This document shows, in pieces, positions 43,369 through 52,204 of a stretch of 64,000 nucleotides of DNA. Position 1 is the first letter of the stretch, and the number at the start of each line of letters is the position of its first letter. Source of the stretch: Thermohalobaculum sp039821125. GTDB lineage: Bacteria; Pseudomonadota; Alphaproteobacteria; Rhodobacterales; Rhodobacteraceae. A model generated the notes under the pieces. It searched no databases. It worked only from the letters and a program-made list of their open reading frames with translations, and was not told where the DNA came from. The translations under genes and the position numbers were made by a program. The stretch is from contig JBCBOR010000010.1 of NCBI GenBank assembly GCA_039821125.1, positions 20,480 through 84,479 on the forward strand. The letters run 5' to 3'.

Positions 43369-44262
43369 ATGCGCACAGTGCTTCTCGCCGGATTTGCCGC
43401 TCTCGCCCTCACCGGGTCAGCCATCGCGGCAGAGTGGAAGAAACTGATGGAGCCCGTCGATCTTGCAGCGGTGGCTGACGACGCTGTCATCCTCGATATC
43501 CGCTCGGGGAAGGACTTTGCGCGCGGTTCCATTGCCGGGGCGTTGAACGCGCCGTATCCGTCCTGGCGCGGGCCTAAGGAGAACCCCGGCCAGCCGATGG
43601 AGGCATCTCGCCTGACCGAGCGGATGCAGAGCCTTGGCCTCGACCGGGCGGATAAGGTTGTCGTGGTCTATCACGGCAAGAACGCGACGGATTTCGGTGC
43701 GGCAGCGCGGGTCTACTGGACGCTGAAATCGGCGGGTCTGACCGAGCTGGCGATTCTCAACGGTGGCCTCGTGAACTGGGTCAATGCGGGGAACGATCTT
43801 TCAACCGAGGCCGGTGTGGCCGAGCGGTCGACCGAGACCTTTGCACTGTCGGGTGACTGGATGATGAGCCGGGCAGAGGTGCTTGACGTCGTCGAAGGTC
43901 GGGCGGATGCCCAGATAATCGACGCGCGGCCGCTGCCGTTCCTCAAGGGCAAGAAGAAGCACCCGGCGGCCAAGGCGGCGGGAACGCTGAGGAACGCGGC
44001 GCAAGTGACCCACTCGACCTGGTTCAAAGGGGACAACAATCGTCAGATGTCTCTGTCCGAGGAGGTGGCCGCGCTGGCAACCAAAGCCGGGGTCGAGGAC
44101 GGCGCGTCGCGGCCGATCGCGAGTTTCTGCAACACCGGGCACTGGGCGGCGACCAACTGGTTTGCGCTGAGCGAAATCGCCGGGATCGACAACGTCAAAC
44201 TGTACCCGGAGAGCATGGTTGGCTGGACGAAAGCCGGGGGGGCTGTCGAAACCCGGAAGTGA
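43369..44262 (+). CDS. periplasmic two-domain sulfurtransferase (rhodanese)
   Basis: 297 residues from ATG 43369, preceded by AAAGGAGG at 6 bp; GTG 43348 upstream is rejected. Signal peptide RTVLLAGFAALALTGSAIAA. Two rhodanese domains: the first (VILDIRSGKDFARGSIAGALN) has His102 in VVVYHGKN where the active Cys should be and is inactive-looking. The second (IIDARPLPFLKGKKKHPAAK) has Cys254 in SFCNTGHWAATNW. It would transfer sulfane sulfur, for example to cyanide or thiol acceptors, in the periplasm. Precedes a sensor-like kinase gene. Confidence 0.88.
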   Translation: MRTVLLAGFAALALTGSAIAAEWKKLMEPVDLAAVADDAVILDIRSGKDFARGSIAGALNAPYPSWRGPKENPGQPMEASRLTERMQSLGLDRADKVVVVYHGKNATDFGAAARVYWTLKSAGLTELAILNGGLVNWVNAGNDLSTEAGVAERSTETFALSGDWMMSRAEVLDVVEGRADAQIIDARPLPFLKGKKKHPAAKAAGTLRNAAQVTHSTWFKGDNNRQMSLSEEVAALATKAGVEDGASRPIASFCNTGHWAATNWFALSEIAGIDNVKLYPESMVGWTKAGGAVETRK

Positions 44263-44351
44263 TCGTCCTAGCGTCAATCTCCGTAAATGAATTATTAGAG
44301 AGCCTGCCCTAGTCTGTATCTCCAATCGGACGAGACGCGGCGAGGGATGGC

Positions 44352-45560
44352 ATGGCGACAGGCTCACTGTCGGAAGTTGCATCATGCGACATGGCCGGGT
44401 CCATCGGCGATGACGTGCTGGCGGTGCTGCCCGATGCGCTTCTGGTCGTTGCGCCCAACATGACGATCGTCAAGTCGAACAATCAGTTTCGCGAGCTGTT
44501 TGACCTCCCGATCTATGCAGCGCACCCCGGCGCGTCCGTTCTGGATGTGGCCGACCAGATCGAATTCGCCACAAAAGTTCTGGATATCGGGCCGGCGCGC
44601 CATCCCTTGCGGGCGCGATGGGCGCGGACGTTCTCGGACGCTGAGCCGATGGACCATATCGAGACGCTGAGCGATGGGCGGTCCATCTCGATTCGCATCC
44701 GGCCGCTGGCGAATGGGCGCGTTCTGGTGCTGTTTTCGGATCAATCGGGCGAGGCGCGGCGGGACGCGGATTTCTCGGCCGTTGCGCGTCGCTTCGAACA
44801 GGTGTCGTGCGAATTGTCTGAGGTCAGCCTCGGTCTCTCCCGCGCGCTCGACAACCCGCTGCGCAAGATGGCTGACTGCGCTGAGCGCCTCGAGGCGAAG
44901 CACCGCGAAGCGCTGACGGAAGGCGGCAAGGTCTATGTCGACCGAATCATCGCGGCCGAGGCGTATATGCGCGCGGTCCTGCGTGATTTCGGTGTCTACA
45001 CGCGCCTCACCCCGTCATCGCCCGAGGTGAAGGATGTCTCGCTCGAAGATCTGGTGCGCACGGTCCTCGACCGGGTCCGCGACAAGATCAAGGCGGTCGA
45101 TGCCAATGTGGATTACGGATCGCTGCCGGTTGTGCCGGGGCATCCCGAATTGCTCGGGCAGCTTATCCAACACGTGATCGAGAACGCGCTGCTCTACCGG
45201 CGCCCGGATGTTCGGCCCTATATTTCAGTGACATACGACCGGCAATTGGGCAGCGCGGGACGACCAGAGATTGCGTTCAGCATCTCGGACAACGGGATGG
45301 GCTTCGACCCGCAGCACGCCGAAGCGGTCTTTCGCATCTTCCAATCGGTCGGCCCGGATATGGATGGGATGCACACGGGCTTTGGCCTCGCGGCGTGCCG
45401 CAAGATCGCCAATCAGCATGGCGGGTCGATCTCGGCCACATCGGTGCAGGACGAAGGGACAACCGTCACGGTCATCCTCCCGGCGGAGCGCAGTGGGCTC
45501 GTGCGAGATGAGGCGCAGGATGACGAAGCGCTGCTGGGTGCCGGGCGAGACTGGTCCTGA
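44352..45560 (+). CDS. PAS sensor histidine-kinase-like protein lacking the phospho-acceptor His
   Basis: 402 residues, soluble. PAS domain at residues about 20-130 (VLPDALLVVAPNMTIVKSNNQF). Dimerisation helix 150-215: GLSRALDNPLRKMADCAERL corresponds to the SHDLQEPLRKI type H-box with Arg164 in place of the His. HATPase domain intact: N-box HVIENALLYRR (Asn278), SDNGMGFDPQHAEAVFRIF, and HTGFGLAACRKIANQHGG. It can bind ATP but cannot autophosphorylate on a normal H-box. It may act as a scaffold or use a different acceptor. No receiver gene is adjacent. Confidence 0.75.
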   Translation: MATGSLSEVASCDMAGSIGDDVLAVLPDALLVVAPNMTIVKSNNQFRELFDLPIYAAHPGASVLDVADQIEFATKVLDIGPARHPLRARWARTFSDAEPMDHIETLSDGRSISIRIRPLANGRVLVLFSDQSGEARRDADFSAVARRFEQVSCELSEVSLGLSRALDNPLRKMADCAERLEAKHREALTEGGKVYVDRIIAAEAYMRAVLRDFGVYTRLTPSSPEVKDVSLEDLVRTVLDRVRDKIKAVDANVDYGSLPVVPGHPELLGQLIQHVIENALLYRRPDVRPYISVTYDRQLGSAGRPEIAFSISDNGMGFDPQHAEAVFRIFQSVGPDMDGMHTGFGLAACRKIANQHGGSISATSVQDEGTTVTVILPAERSGLVRDEAQDDEALLGAGRDWS

Positions 45561-45596
45561 ACGGAGGAGCCCGCCGGGTCTCTACCCGCCGGATCT

Positions 45597-46058
45597 CTAG
45601 ACGTCCACAGGCAGTTCCGTCGTCTCCTTCAGCTCCTCCATGACGAAGCTGGCGGTGATGTCCTTCACCGCGACCTTCCGAATCAGGCTCTGATACAGCC
45701 GGTCATAGGCACGCACATCCGCGACGCGGGCGTGCAGCAGATAATCCAGATCGCCAGACGTGCGGTAGGCACCCAGGATCTGCGGCATCCCGCGCAGCGC
45801 CTTGGTGAAGCTGTCCAGCCAGTCCGGATCGTGCCGGTCAGTGCGCACGGCGATGAAGACAGTCAGACCGAGATCAAGCGCATCGGGATCGCACAAGGCG
45901 ACGCGCCCGCGGATGACGCCTGCTTCCTCGAGCAGCTTGACCCGCCGCCAGCATGCGTTGCGTGACAGGCCAACCTCTGCCCCAAGTGCATCAAGCGGCA
46001 GGTTCGCATCGCGCTGAACGGCGCGAAGAATCTTGCGATCAATCGAATCCAGTTCCAT
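45597..46058 (-). CDS. Lrp/AsnC family transcriptional regulator
   Basis: 153 residues from ATG 46058 (MELDSIDRKILRAV); ATG 46067 (MSIMELD) is in frame and neither has a strong ribosome site. A winged-helix domain (LPLDALGAEVGLSRNACWRRVKLLEEAGVI) is followed by the RAM ligand-binding domain (LGLTVFIAVRTDRHD, AYRTSGDLDYLLHARV). Such proteins sense amino acids and form octamers on DNA. Divergent from the DUF6356 gene; the shared region 46059-46172 is a likely site of autoregulation. Confidence 0.9.
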   Translation of the reverse strand: MELDSIDRKILRAVQRDANLPLDALGAEVGLSRNACWRRVKLLEEAGVIRGRVALCDPDALDLGLTVFIAVRTDRHDPDWLDSFTKALRGMPQILGAYRTSGDLDYLLHARVADVRAYDRLYQSLIRKVAVKDITASFVMEELKETTELPVDV

Positions 46059-46172
46059 GATTGACATAAATATTCGAAAAAAATCCCATGAGAAAGATAT
46101 TTCAGGCATCTTTTGGGATGCCGAGCGCGCCCGATGCCCCCATCTTGCCATCAAGCGAAGATGGAGAGACCG

Positions 46173-46388
46173 ATGATTGCCAAACTCAACGCCCTGTTCC
46201 TCGACCACCCCCGCTCGGTCGGCGAGACCTATCTGCAGCACACCGGCTTTGCGCTCTGGTTCTCGGGCAAGTTGGCGCTCGCGGCTGGTGCAGCGCTCTG
46301 CCATGCGATCCTGCCGTTCACATGTGAGAAGACAGCCTCGACGATCATTGCCAATCTTTATGCCCGTACCCACAATCGCGGGAACTGA
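46173..46388 (+). CDS. small DUF6356 family protein
   Basis: 71 residues from ATG 46173; GGAGAG lies 5 bp upstream. N-terminal HPRSVGETYLQHTGFALWFSG and one hydrophobic segment (GKLALAAGAALCHAILPF), then a positively charged end. The family is found in many alphaproteobacteria; function unknown. It precedes the class II amidotransferase by 29 bp and may be co-transcribed. Confidence 0.75.
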   Translation: MIAKLNALFLDHPRSVGETYLQHTGFALWFSGKLALAAGAALCHAILPFTCEKTASTIIANLYARTHNRGN

Positions 46389-46417
46389 CCGGCAATCCGA
46401 AAGGGCAGGTGACGCAG

Positions 46418-47197
46418 ATGTGTCGATGGGCAGCGTATATCGGGGCTCCGATCTATCTCGAGGACGTGATCTCGGCGCCCGAGCAATCGCTGATGCGGCA
46501 GAGCCTGCGGGCCCGGGAATCCAAGACGGAGACAAATGGCGATGGCTTTGGCATCGCCTGGTATGGGGCGCGCGAGACCCCCGGGGTCTATCACGATGTG
46601 CTGCCCGCCTGGGCCGATCACAATCTGCGGTCGATCGCGCATCAGGTCCGCTCGCACCTTTTTCTCGCCCATGTACGCGCCTCGACCGGGACCGCGACCA
46701 GCCGCACGAACTGTCATCCGTTCACCGTCGGCGCGTGGTCTTTCATGCACAATGGTCAGGTCGGCGGATACGCGGGGTTCCGTCGTCAGGTCGACATGAT
46801 GATCGACGAGGACTGCTATGCGCACCGCAATGGCACGACGGATAGCGAGGCCTTGTTCCTGCTGGCGCTTGGTCTTGGGTTGGCTGACAGCCCGAAAGCT
46901 GCGCTCGAGCAGGCGACGGGACGGATGGAAGCCCTGAGCCGTGCGTCCGGCGAGACACCGCACATGCGGATGACCGTGGCGTTCACGAATGGCGAGACGC
47001 TCTATGCGGCGCGGTATGCGTCCGATGAATTTGCGCCGTCGCTCTATCATCGTCGGTCGGCAGGCTCGGACGGATGGTCCGTTGTGTCCGAACCTTTCGA
47101 GCGCGGGGACGCGGACTGGGCGGAACTGCCGCCGGGCAGTTTCGCAACCGTCACGCCGGATGGTGCCAAAATCGAGCCCTTCATGCCCTCATCCTGA
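46418..47197 (+). CDS. class II glutamine amidotransferase (YafJ type)
   Basis: 259 residues from ATG 46418, so that Cys2 (MCRWAAYIG) becomes the N-terminal nucleophile after Met removal. The ATG at 46409 would place Cys at residue 5 and is rejected. DGFGIAWYG and ARETPGVYH are typical, with SHLFLAHVRASTGTATSRTNCHPF holding the substrate-contact Arg and Asn/Gly region, and SFMHNGQVGG the oxyanion Asn-Gly. Cytoplasmic. The acceptor of the released ammonia is not known for this group. Confidence 0.88.
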   Translation: MCRWAAYIGAPIYLEDVISAPEQSLMRQSLRARESKTETNGDGFGIAWYGARETPGVYHDVLPAWADHNLRSIAHQVRSHLFLAHVRASTGTATSRTNCHPFTVGAWSFMHNGQVGGYAGFRRQVDMMIDEDCYAHRNGTTDSEALFLLALGLGLADSPKAALEQATGRMEALSRASGETPHMRMTVAFTNGETLYAARYASDEFAPSLYHRRSAGSDGWSVVSEPFERGDADWAELPPGSFATVTPDGAKIEPFMPSS

Positions 47198-47353
47198 CCG
47201 AGCCACACGCTACACCGCTCGCGACCTTGGAAGTCGCTTTCGCAGAATGGCAGACCCGGGCGCGCCGGCACGCGAACACGTGACATTCCCGCGCCTTGCG
47301 TCAAGTCTCCTGTCATCGCAGAATTACGCGTCGCAAACGCAGGGGCGGTTTAG

Positions 47354-49414
47354 ATGATTGCAGAGCTTGGCCATTTCGCATTGATCCTAGCCTTCGCCGT
47401 GGCGATGGTGCAGATCACGGTCCCGATGATCGGCGCGCAACGCGGCTGGTCCGACTGGATGCAGGTCGCGGCCCCTGCGGCGCTGATGCAGTTCCTGCTC
47501 GTCGGGCTCAGTTTCGCCGCGCTGGTGCATGCCTTCGTGACCGCCGATTTCTCGGTCGCGCTGGTCGCAACGCACTCCAATTCGCTGATGCCGACGATCT
47601 ACAAGGTCACCGCGACCTGGGGCAATCACGAAGGCTCGATGCTGCTCTGGGTGCTGATCCTTGCCCTCTTCGGTGGCATGGTTGCGGCCTTTGGTCGGGA
47701 ATTGCCGCTTCCCCTCAAGGCGCGTGCGCTCAGTGTTCAGGCCCTGATCGCCGCGGCATTCTTTGCCTTCATTCTGTTCACATCCAATCCGTTCGAGCGG
47801 CTCTTGCCCGCGCCGCCGGATGGGCGTGACCTGAACCCGCTGCTGCAGGATATTGGCCTCGCGATCCATCCGCCGTTCCTCTACATCGGCTATGTCGGGC
47901 TCTCGATGGCGTTCTCGTTCGCCGTGGCCGCGCTGATCGAGGGACGGGTGGATGCCGCCTGGGCGCGCTGGGTTCGGCCCTGGACTTTGGCGGCCTGGAT
48001 CTCGCTGACCATCGGTATCGCGCTCGGGTCCTACTGGGCGTATTACGAGCTTGGCTGGGGCGGCTGGTGGTTCTGGGATCCGGTCGAGAACGCGTCTTTC
48101 ATGCCATGGCTGGTTGCCTCTGCGCTTCTTCACTCGGCCATCGTCGTGGAAAAGCGCTCAAGCCTGAAGGCGTGGACGATCTTGTTGGCGATCCTCGCCT
48201 TTTCGCTCAGCCTGATCGGGACGTTTATCGTCCGTTCAGGGGTCATCACCTCGGTCCATGCCTTCGCAACAGATCCGGAGCGCGGGTTGTTCATCCTCGT
48301 GATCCTTCTGGTCACCATCGTGGGCTCACTGACACTGTTTGCCTGGCGGGCACCATCGATGAAGTCCGAAGGCGTGTTCCAGCCGGTCAGCCGCGAGGGC
48401 GCCCTGGTGCTGAACAATCTTCTGCTGGCCGTCGCCTGTGCGGTTGTCTTCATCGGTACGCTGGCACCGCTGGTGCGGGAGTTCATCGATGGCGCCAAGA
48501 TCTCGGTCGGCGCACCGTTCTTCGATCTGACCTTCACGCCGTTCATGGTGATGCTGTTCCTCGCCCTGCCGCTTGGGGCGCTGATGCCCTGGAAGCGAGC
48601 CGATGCGGGCAAGGTGATGCGACGCCTCTACTTCGCGGCGGCAGGGGCGCTGTTCTTTGGCTGTCTCGCGCTGGCCGCTCAGTTCTACTGGCACGACGCA
48701 GGGTCCGGCGCGCTGGCACCGATCGGGATCGGCCTTGCGGCGTGGCTGGTGCTCGGCGTGCTGGTTGAGCTCTACGAGCGTGGCCAGTTCGCCCGTGTCG
48801 GTATCGCCAAAGGCTTTGGCCGCCTCGCGGGTCTGCCCCGCGCGGACTGGGGCAAGAGCATTGCCCACGCGGGGCTCGGACTCACCTGCATGGGCATTGC
48901 GGCCGTGTCGGCGTGGGAGATCGAAGACATCCGTCTGGCAAAGCCCGGCGATACGATTCCGCTTGGCACCTATGAAGTCAGGTTCGAGAGCGTTGATCGC
49001 CTGCCGGTCGGGGCGCCGTTCAATGCTGTGCAATGCGGCACCACCGGTGAGAGCACACTCAAAGGCGGGGAGGGCCGTAACTTCACGACCGAGTACGCCC
49101 GGTTCACCCTGATGCAGGACGGCGAGGAGCTTCGCCAGCTTTGCCCGGAGAAACGCTTCTACCCGGTTCAGCAGACCCCGACGACCGAAGCTGCGATCGA
49201 CCCGGGCCTGACCCGTGATGTCTACCTCGTGATCGGCGATCAGGCGGCGGACGGTTCGTGGGCCGTGCGCTCCTACTACAAGCCTCTGGCGAACTGGATC
49301 TGGATCGGCTCGCTCATCATGGCGTTCGGTGGCCTGATCAGCCTGACCGACCGGCGCTACCGTGTCGGGGCCGCCGCCCGCCGCGAGCGCGCGGTCGCGG
49401 TTCCGGCGGAGTAG
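47354..49414 (+). CDS. ccmF: cytochrome c heme-lyase subunit CcmF
   Basis: 686 residues with about 15 membrane segments. The tryptophan-rich WWD domain reads GWGGWWFWDPVENASFMPW at about residues 233-251, with conserved His ligands in LATHSNS, AIHPPFLYIGY and in later loops. CcmF joins heme to apocytochrome c with CcmH in the periplasm. ccmH starts 5 bp downstream. The 156-bp stretch upstream holds no gene; ccmE, often adjacent, is absent here. CycM at 14.8 kb is one likely client. Confidence 0.93.
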   Translation: MIAELGHFALILAFAVAMVQITVPMIGAQRGWSDWMQVAAPAALMQFLLVGLSFAALVHAFVTADFSVALVATHSNSLMPTIYKVTATWGNHEGSMLLWVLILALFGGMVAAFGRELPLPLKARALSVQALIAAAFFAFILFTSNPFERLLPAPPDGRDLNPLLQDIGLAIHPPFLYIGYVGLSMAFSFAVAALIEGRVDAAWARWVRPWTLAAWISLTIGIALGSYWAYYELGWGGWWFWDPVENASFMPWLVASALLHSAIVVEKRSSLKAWTILLAILAFSLSLIGTFIVRSGVITSVHAFATDPERGLFILVILLVTIVGSLTLFAWRAPSMKSEGVFQPVSREGALVLNNLLLAVACAVVFIGTLAPLVREFIDGAKISVGAPFFDLTFTPFMVMLFLALPLGALMPWKRADAGKVMRRLYFAAAGALFFGCLALAAQFYWHDAGSGALAPIGIGLAAWLVLGVLVELYERGQFARVGIAKGFGRLAGLPRADWGKSIAHAGLGLTCMGIAAVSAWEIEDIRLAKPGDTIPLGTYEVRFESVDRLPVGAPFNAVQCGTTGESTLKGGEGRNFTTEYARFTLMQDGEELRQLCPEKRFYPVQQTPTTEAAIDPGLTRDVYLVIGDQAADGSWAVRSYYKPLANWIWIGSLIMAFGGLISLTDRRYRVGAAARRERAVAVPAE

Positions 49415-49419
49415 GGCCG

Positions 49420-49884
49420 ATGCGTCTTGTTGCTCCGCTGATCTATGGGCTCGTCGCGCTGATGATGCTGGTCCCGCCGCAGGGCTGGGCGGTGCAGCCG
49501 GACGAGATGCTGAAGGATCCGGCGCTCGAGGCCCGTGCGCGTGAGATCTCGAAGGAGGTGCGCTGCCTTGTCTGCCGCAACGAGAGCATCGATGACAGCC
49601 ACGCCTCGCTGGCGCGTGACCTGCGTCTGTTGGTGCGCGAGCGCCTCGTCGCGGGCGACAGCGATGCCGAGGTCAAGACCTTCCTGGTCGAGCGCTATGG
49701 CGAGTTCGTCCTGCTCAAGCCGGTTTTCTCGCTGGCCAACGCGGCGCTCTGGTTCGCCGGGCCGCTGCTGTTCCTGATCGGTCTGGTCGCCTCGATCGGC
49801 TATCTGCGTGGCCGTCAGGTCGCCACGCCCGACGCGCTGGATGCCGAAGAACAGGCTGCCCTCGACGATCTGCTCAAGCGCTGA
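49420..49884 (+). CDS. ccmH: cytochrome c-type biogenesis protein CcmH
   Basis: 154 residues from ATG 49420. Signal peptide (LIYGLVALMMLVPPQGWA), the thiol-redox motif EVRCLVCRNESIDDSHASLARDL with the two active Cys, YGEFVLLKPVF, and one C-terminal membrane anchor (ALWFAGPLLFLIGLVASIGYL). It keeps the CXXCH of apocytochrome c reduced for heme ligation by CcmF. Short form without the CcmI-like TPR part. Co-transcribed with ccmF. Confidence 0.93.
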   Translation: MRLVAPLIYGLVALMMLVPPQGWAVQPDEMLKDPALEARAREISKEVRCLVCRNESIDDSHASLARDLRLLVRERLVAGDSDAEVKTFLVERYGEFVLLKPVFSLANAALWFAGPLLFLIGLVASIGYLRGRQVATPDALDAEEQAALDDLLKR

Positions 49885-49992
49885 GACAACCCGCGCAGCC
49901 TGCAAACCGCGCGGTGCGGCGATTTCCGCTCGATATCCGCGCCGCGACCGCATAGACTCGCGCTTCATTTAAGGCCTCGGGCGGGATTCTCC

Positions 49993-52116
49993 ATGAGCGA
50001 CGTCGAGTCCGGCGGGCTAGCCTCCGGCACCGAACTGAACGGCATCTATCGGATCGAAAAGCGGATCGGCAAAGGCGGCATGGGCGAGGTCTATGTCGGC
50101 CACGAGATCCATGCCGACCGCAAGGTCGCGATCAAGATGGTGCTGCCCGAGCACGCCTCGGACGAGATGATCATCGAGCTCTTCCGGCGCGAGGCCTCGG
50201 TTCTGAACCAGCTGAGCCACGAGGCGATCGTGCGCTACGGCGTCTTCTCGGTCGATCCGGTGTTGCAGCGCCCGTACCTCTCGATGGAGTTCGCGCAAGG
50301 CCCGTCGCTGCAGGCGCGTCTGCGCCGGGGCAAGCCGTTGACCGGTGAGGAATTTGAACACCTCAAGACCCGGATCGCCGGTGGTCTGGCCGCAGCGCAC
50401 GAGGCCGGGATCATCCACCGCGATGTCTCGCCCGACAACATCATCCTCATCGACGACAGCGTCGCCAGGGCCAAGCTGATCGACTTCGGGATCGCCCGCT
50501 CGAACAACATCGAGGGCACGATTGTCGGTGACGGGTTCGCCGGAAAGGTCGGCTATGCCTCACCCGAGCAGGTCGGCCTTGCCGGGGGTGAGGTTTCCGC
50601 GAAATCCGATATGTACGCGCTCGGCATCGTGCTGGCCGAGGCACTGACTGCGAAACCGATGAATATGGGCGGCTCGCAGCTTGAGGTCGTGGAGAAGCGG
50701 CGCGAGGTGCCAGATCTCTCCGAGGTGCCGGACACCTGGCGCCCGATGATTGCGCGGATGCTCGATCCCGATCCCGAAAAACGCTTCGACAGCATGCGGG
50801 ACGTGGCGCGTTGGACGCCCGCGACCAAGGGTGGAAAGACGACCACCGACGGCGGCGGTGGCGGCGGCGGCGGTGCGATCGTCAAGGTCCTGCTTGGTGT
50901 GCTCGTCGCTGTGGGGATCGGAGCGGGTGTCTATGTCTATCTCGAACAGCAGAAGCCTGCCGGGCTGAGCGCGGCCAGTGCCAGTGCCATCGCGGCGGAC
51001 GCCGGAGAGACCGGCGCAGCCTATGCCTGGCCCATGCCCGCGTTCGAGTATCCCGGCGATGTCACCGAACTGAGCCTGAAGGTTCTGTCCGGAATGCCGT
51101 CGGGGCTCAGCTTCCGGTTGGGCGCGGATGGCGGCGGGCTGATCGAAGGCTCTCCGACGGCGACCGGCGACTACAATGTCGAGATCGAAGCGACCGCACC
51201 GGACGGGGCCAAGGCTGTTCAGATCATCTCGATCTCGATCGCGCCAGGGGCAAACGAGACACCGCAGATCCTCAGAAGCGTCGATGGGGCAGTCACAGGG
51301 CGTATTGGCGAGCAGATGAACGTCGGCGTCGGGACCTTTGGCGATGATGGCGGGGTCGATGCGCTCGAGTTTTCGTTGCGCGGGGACTTGCCGAACGGTC
51401 TTACGCTCAACAAGGCGCAGAACGGCATCGCGCAGATCTTCGGCACGCCGAGCGAGGCCGGGACCTTCCCGCTCGAGGTTGTTGCGACGGACGCGGAAGG
51501 GGCAACGGCTGCGATCCCTGTGACGATCGAGATCTCAAGCGCCAGCCTGGTCCGGAAAAGCCCGGAGCTGCAATTCATCGCCGCGCAGAATCAGCAGGGC
51601 TGCGTCTTCATCCGGTCCATCGAGATGGCAGGCGGCAAGGCCGAGATGGAGATCTTCGCAACCGATGTCCCACCGATGCAATCGCTCGATGGCGGGTTCA
51701 AATCCGAGTTCGGGTATGAGGCCACGATCCAGGGCAGGCTGGTGACCGTGCAGCAGTGCCCGATGATGGACCGGTTCAGCGGGCTGGGGCAGGACCCTTA
51801 TGTCGACAATCTGCATGGGACGGTCAGTAACTATACGCCCGCAATCGGTGCGCCGGTGCGCGGTACCGTGACCAATGGCGGCGGCAGTTCGGTCTTTGTG
51901 ATCGATGATCGTGGCCGCGGTGGCCCGTTGCGCGGCGACACGGCCAGCGCGTTCGGAACACTCGAGTTCGACACATCATTCGATCGCAAGGGACCGCACA
52001 TCATCGTCGTCGCGCGGCCCGTTTCGGGCACGCCGCCGGCCTCGCTGGATGCTGCACTGACTCAGGCAGCAGAAGGCAAGGTGAACCTCGCGCTGATCTA
52101 TCTGCAGGTTCAGTAG
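49993..52116 (+). CDS. membrane serine/threonine protein kinase with extracytoplasmic Ig-like domains
   Basis: 707 residues. Kinase domain 18-275: glycine loop RIGKGGMGEVYVG, Lys48 in VAIKM, HRDVSPDN (142-149), DFGIARS (164 onward) and the activation segment ASPEQ. A Gly-rich linker of eight glycines leads to one membrane segment (about 295-317). Outside follow two He_PIG/cadherin-like repeats (FEYPGDVTELSLKVLSGMPS...LIEGSPTATGDYNVEI; GEQMNVGVGTFGDDGGVDALEF...IFGTPSEAGTFPLEV) and a C-terminal domain of about 190 residues with Cys pairs. It resembles actinobacterial PknB topology. Targets and signal unknown. No phosphatase gene nearby. Confidence 0.85.
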   Translation: MSDVESGGLASGTELNGIYRIEKRIGKGGMGEVYVGHEIHADRKVAIKMVLPEHASDEMIIELFRREASVLNQLSHEAIVRYGVFSVDPVLQRPYLSMEFAQGPSLQARLRRGKPLTGEEFEHLKTRIAGGLAAAHEAGIIHRDVSPDNIILIDDSVARAKLIDFGIARSNNIEGTIVGDGFAGKVGYASPEQVGLAGGEVSAKSDMYALGIVLAEALTAKPMNMGGSQLEVVEKRREVPDLSEVPDTWRPMIARMLDPDPEKRFDSMRDVARWTPATKGGKTTTDGGGGGGGGAIVKVLLGVLVAVGIGAGVYVYLEQQKPAGLSAASASAIAADAGETGAAYAWPMPAFEYPGDVTELSLKVLSGMPSGLSFRLGADGGGLIEGSPTATGDYNVEIEATAPDGAKAVQIISISIAPGANETPQILRSVDGAVTGRIGEQMNVGVGTFGDDGGVDALEFSLRGDLPNGLTLNKAQNGIAQIFGTPSEAGTFPLEVVATDAEGATAAIPVTIEISSASLVRKSPELQFIAAQNQQGCVFIRSIEMAGGKAEMEIFATDVPPMQSLDGGFKSEFGYEATIQGRLVTVQQCPMMDRFSGLGQDPYVDNLHGTVSNYTPAIGAPVRGTVTNGGGSSVFVIDDRGRGGPLRGDTASAFGTLEFDTSFDRKGPHIIVVARPVSGTPPASLDAALTQAAEGKVNLALIYLQVQ

Positions 52117-52204
52117 CCGCCCTGCGTGACTTGGGATCGGTCTGGGACGGCGCTCGTCTCGTGCTATAAACCTGCCATAGCCCCGCACGGAAGGAGCCGA
52201 GACC

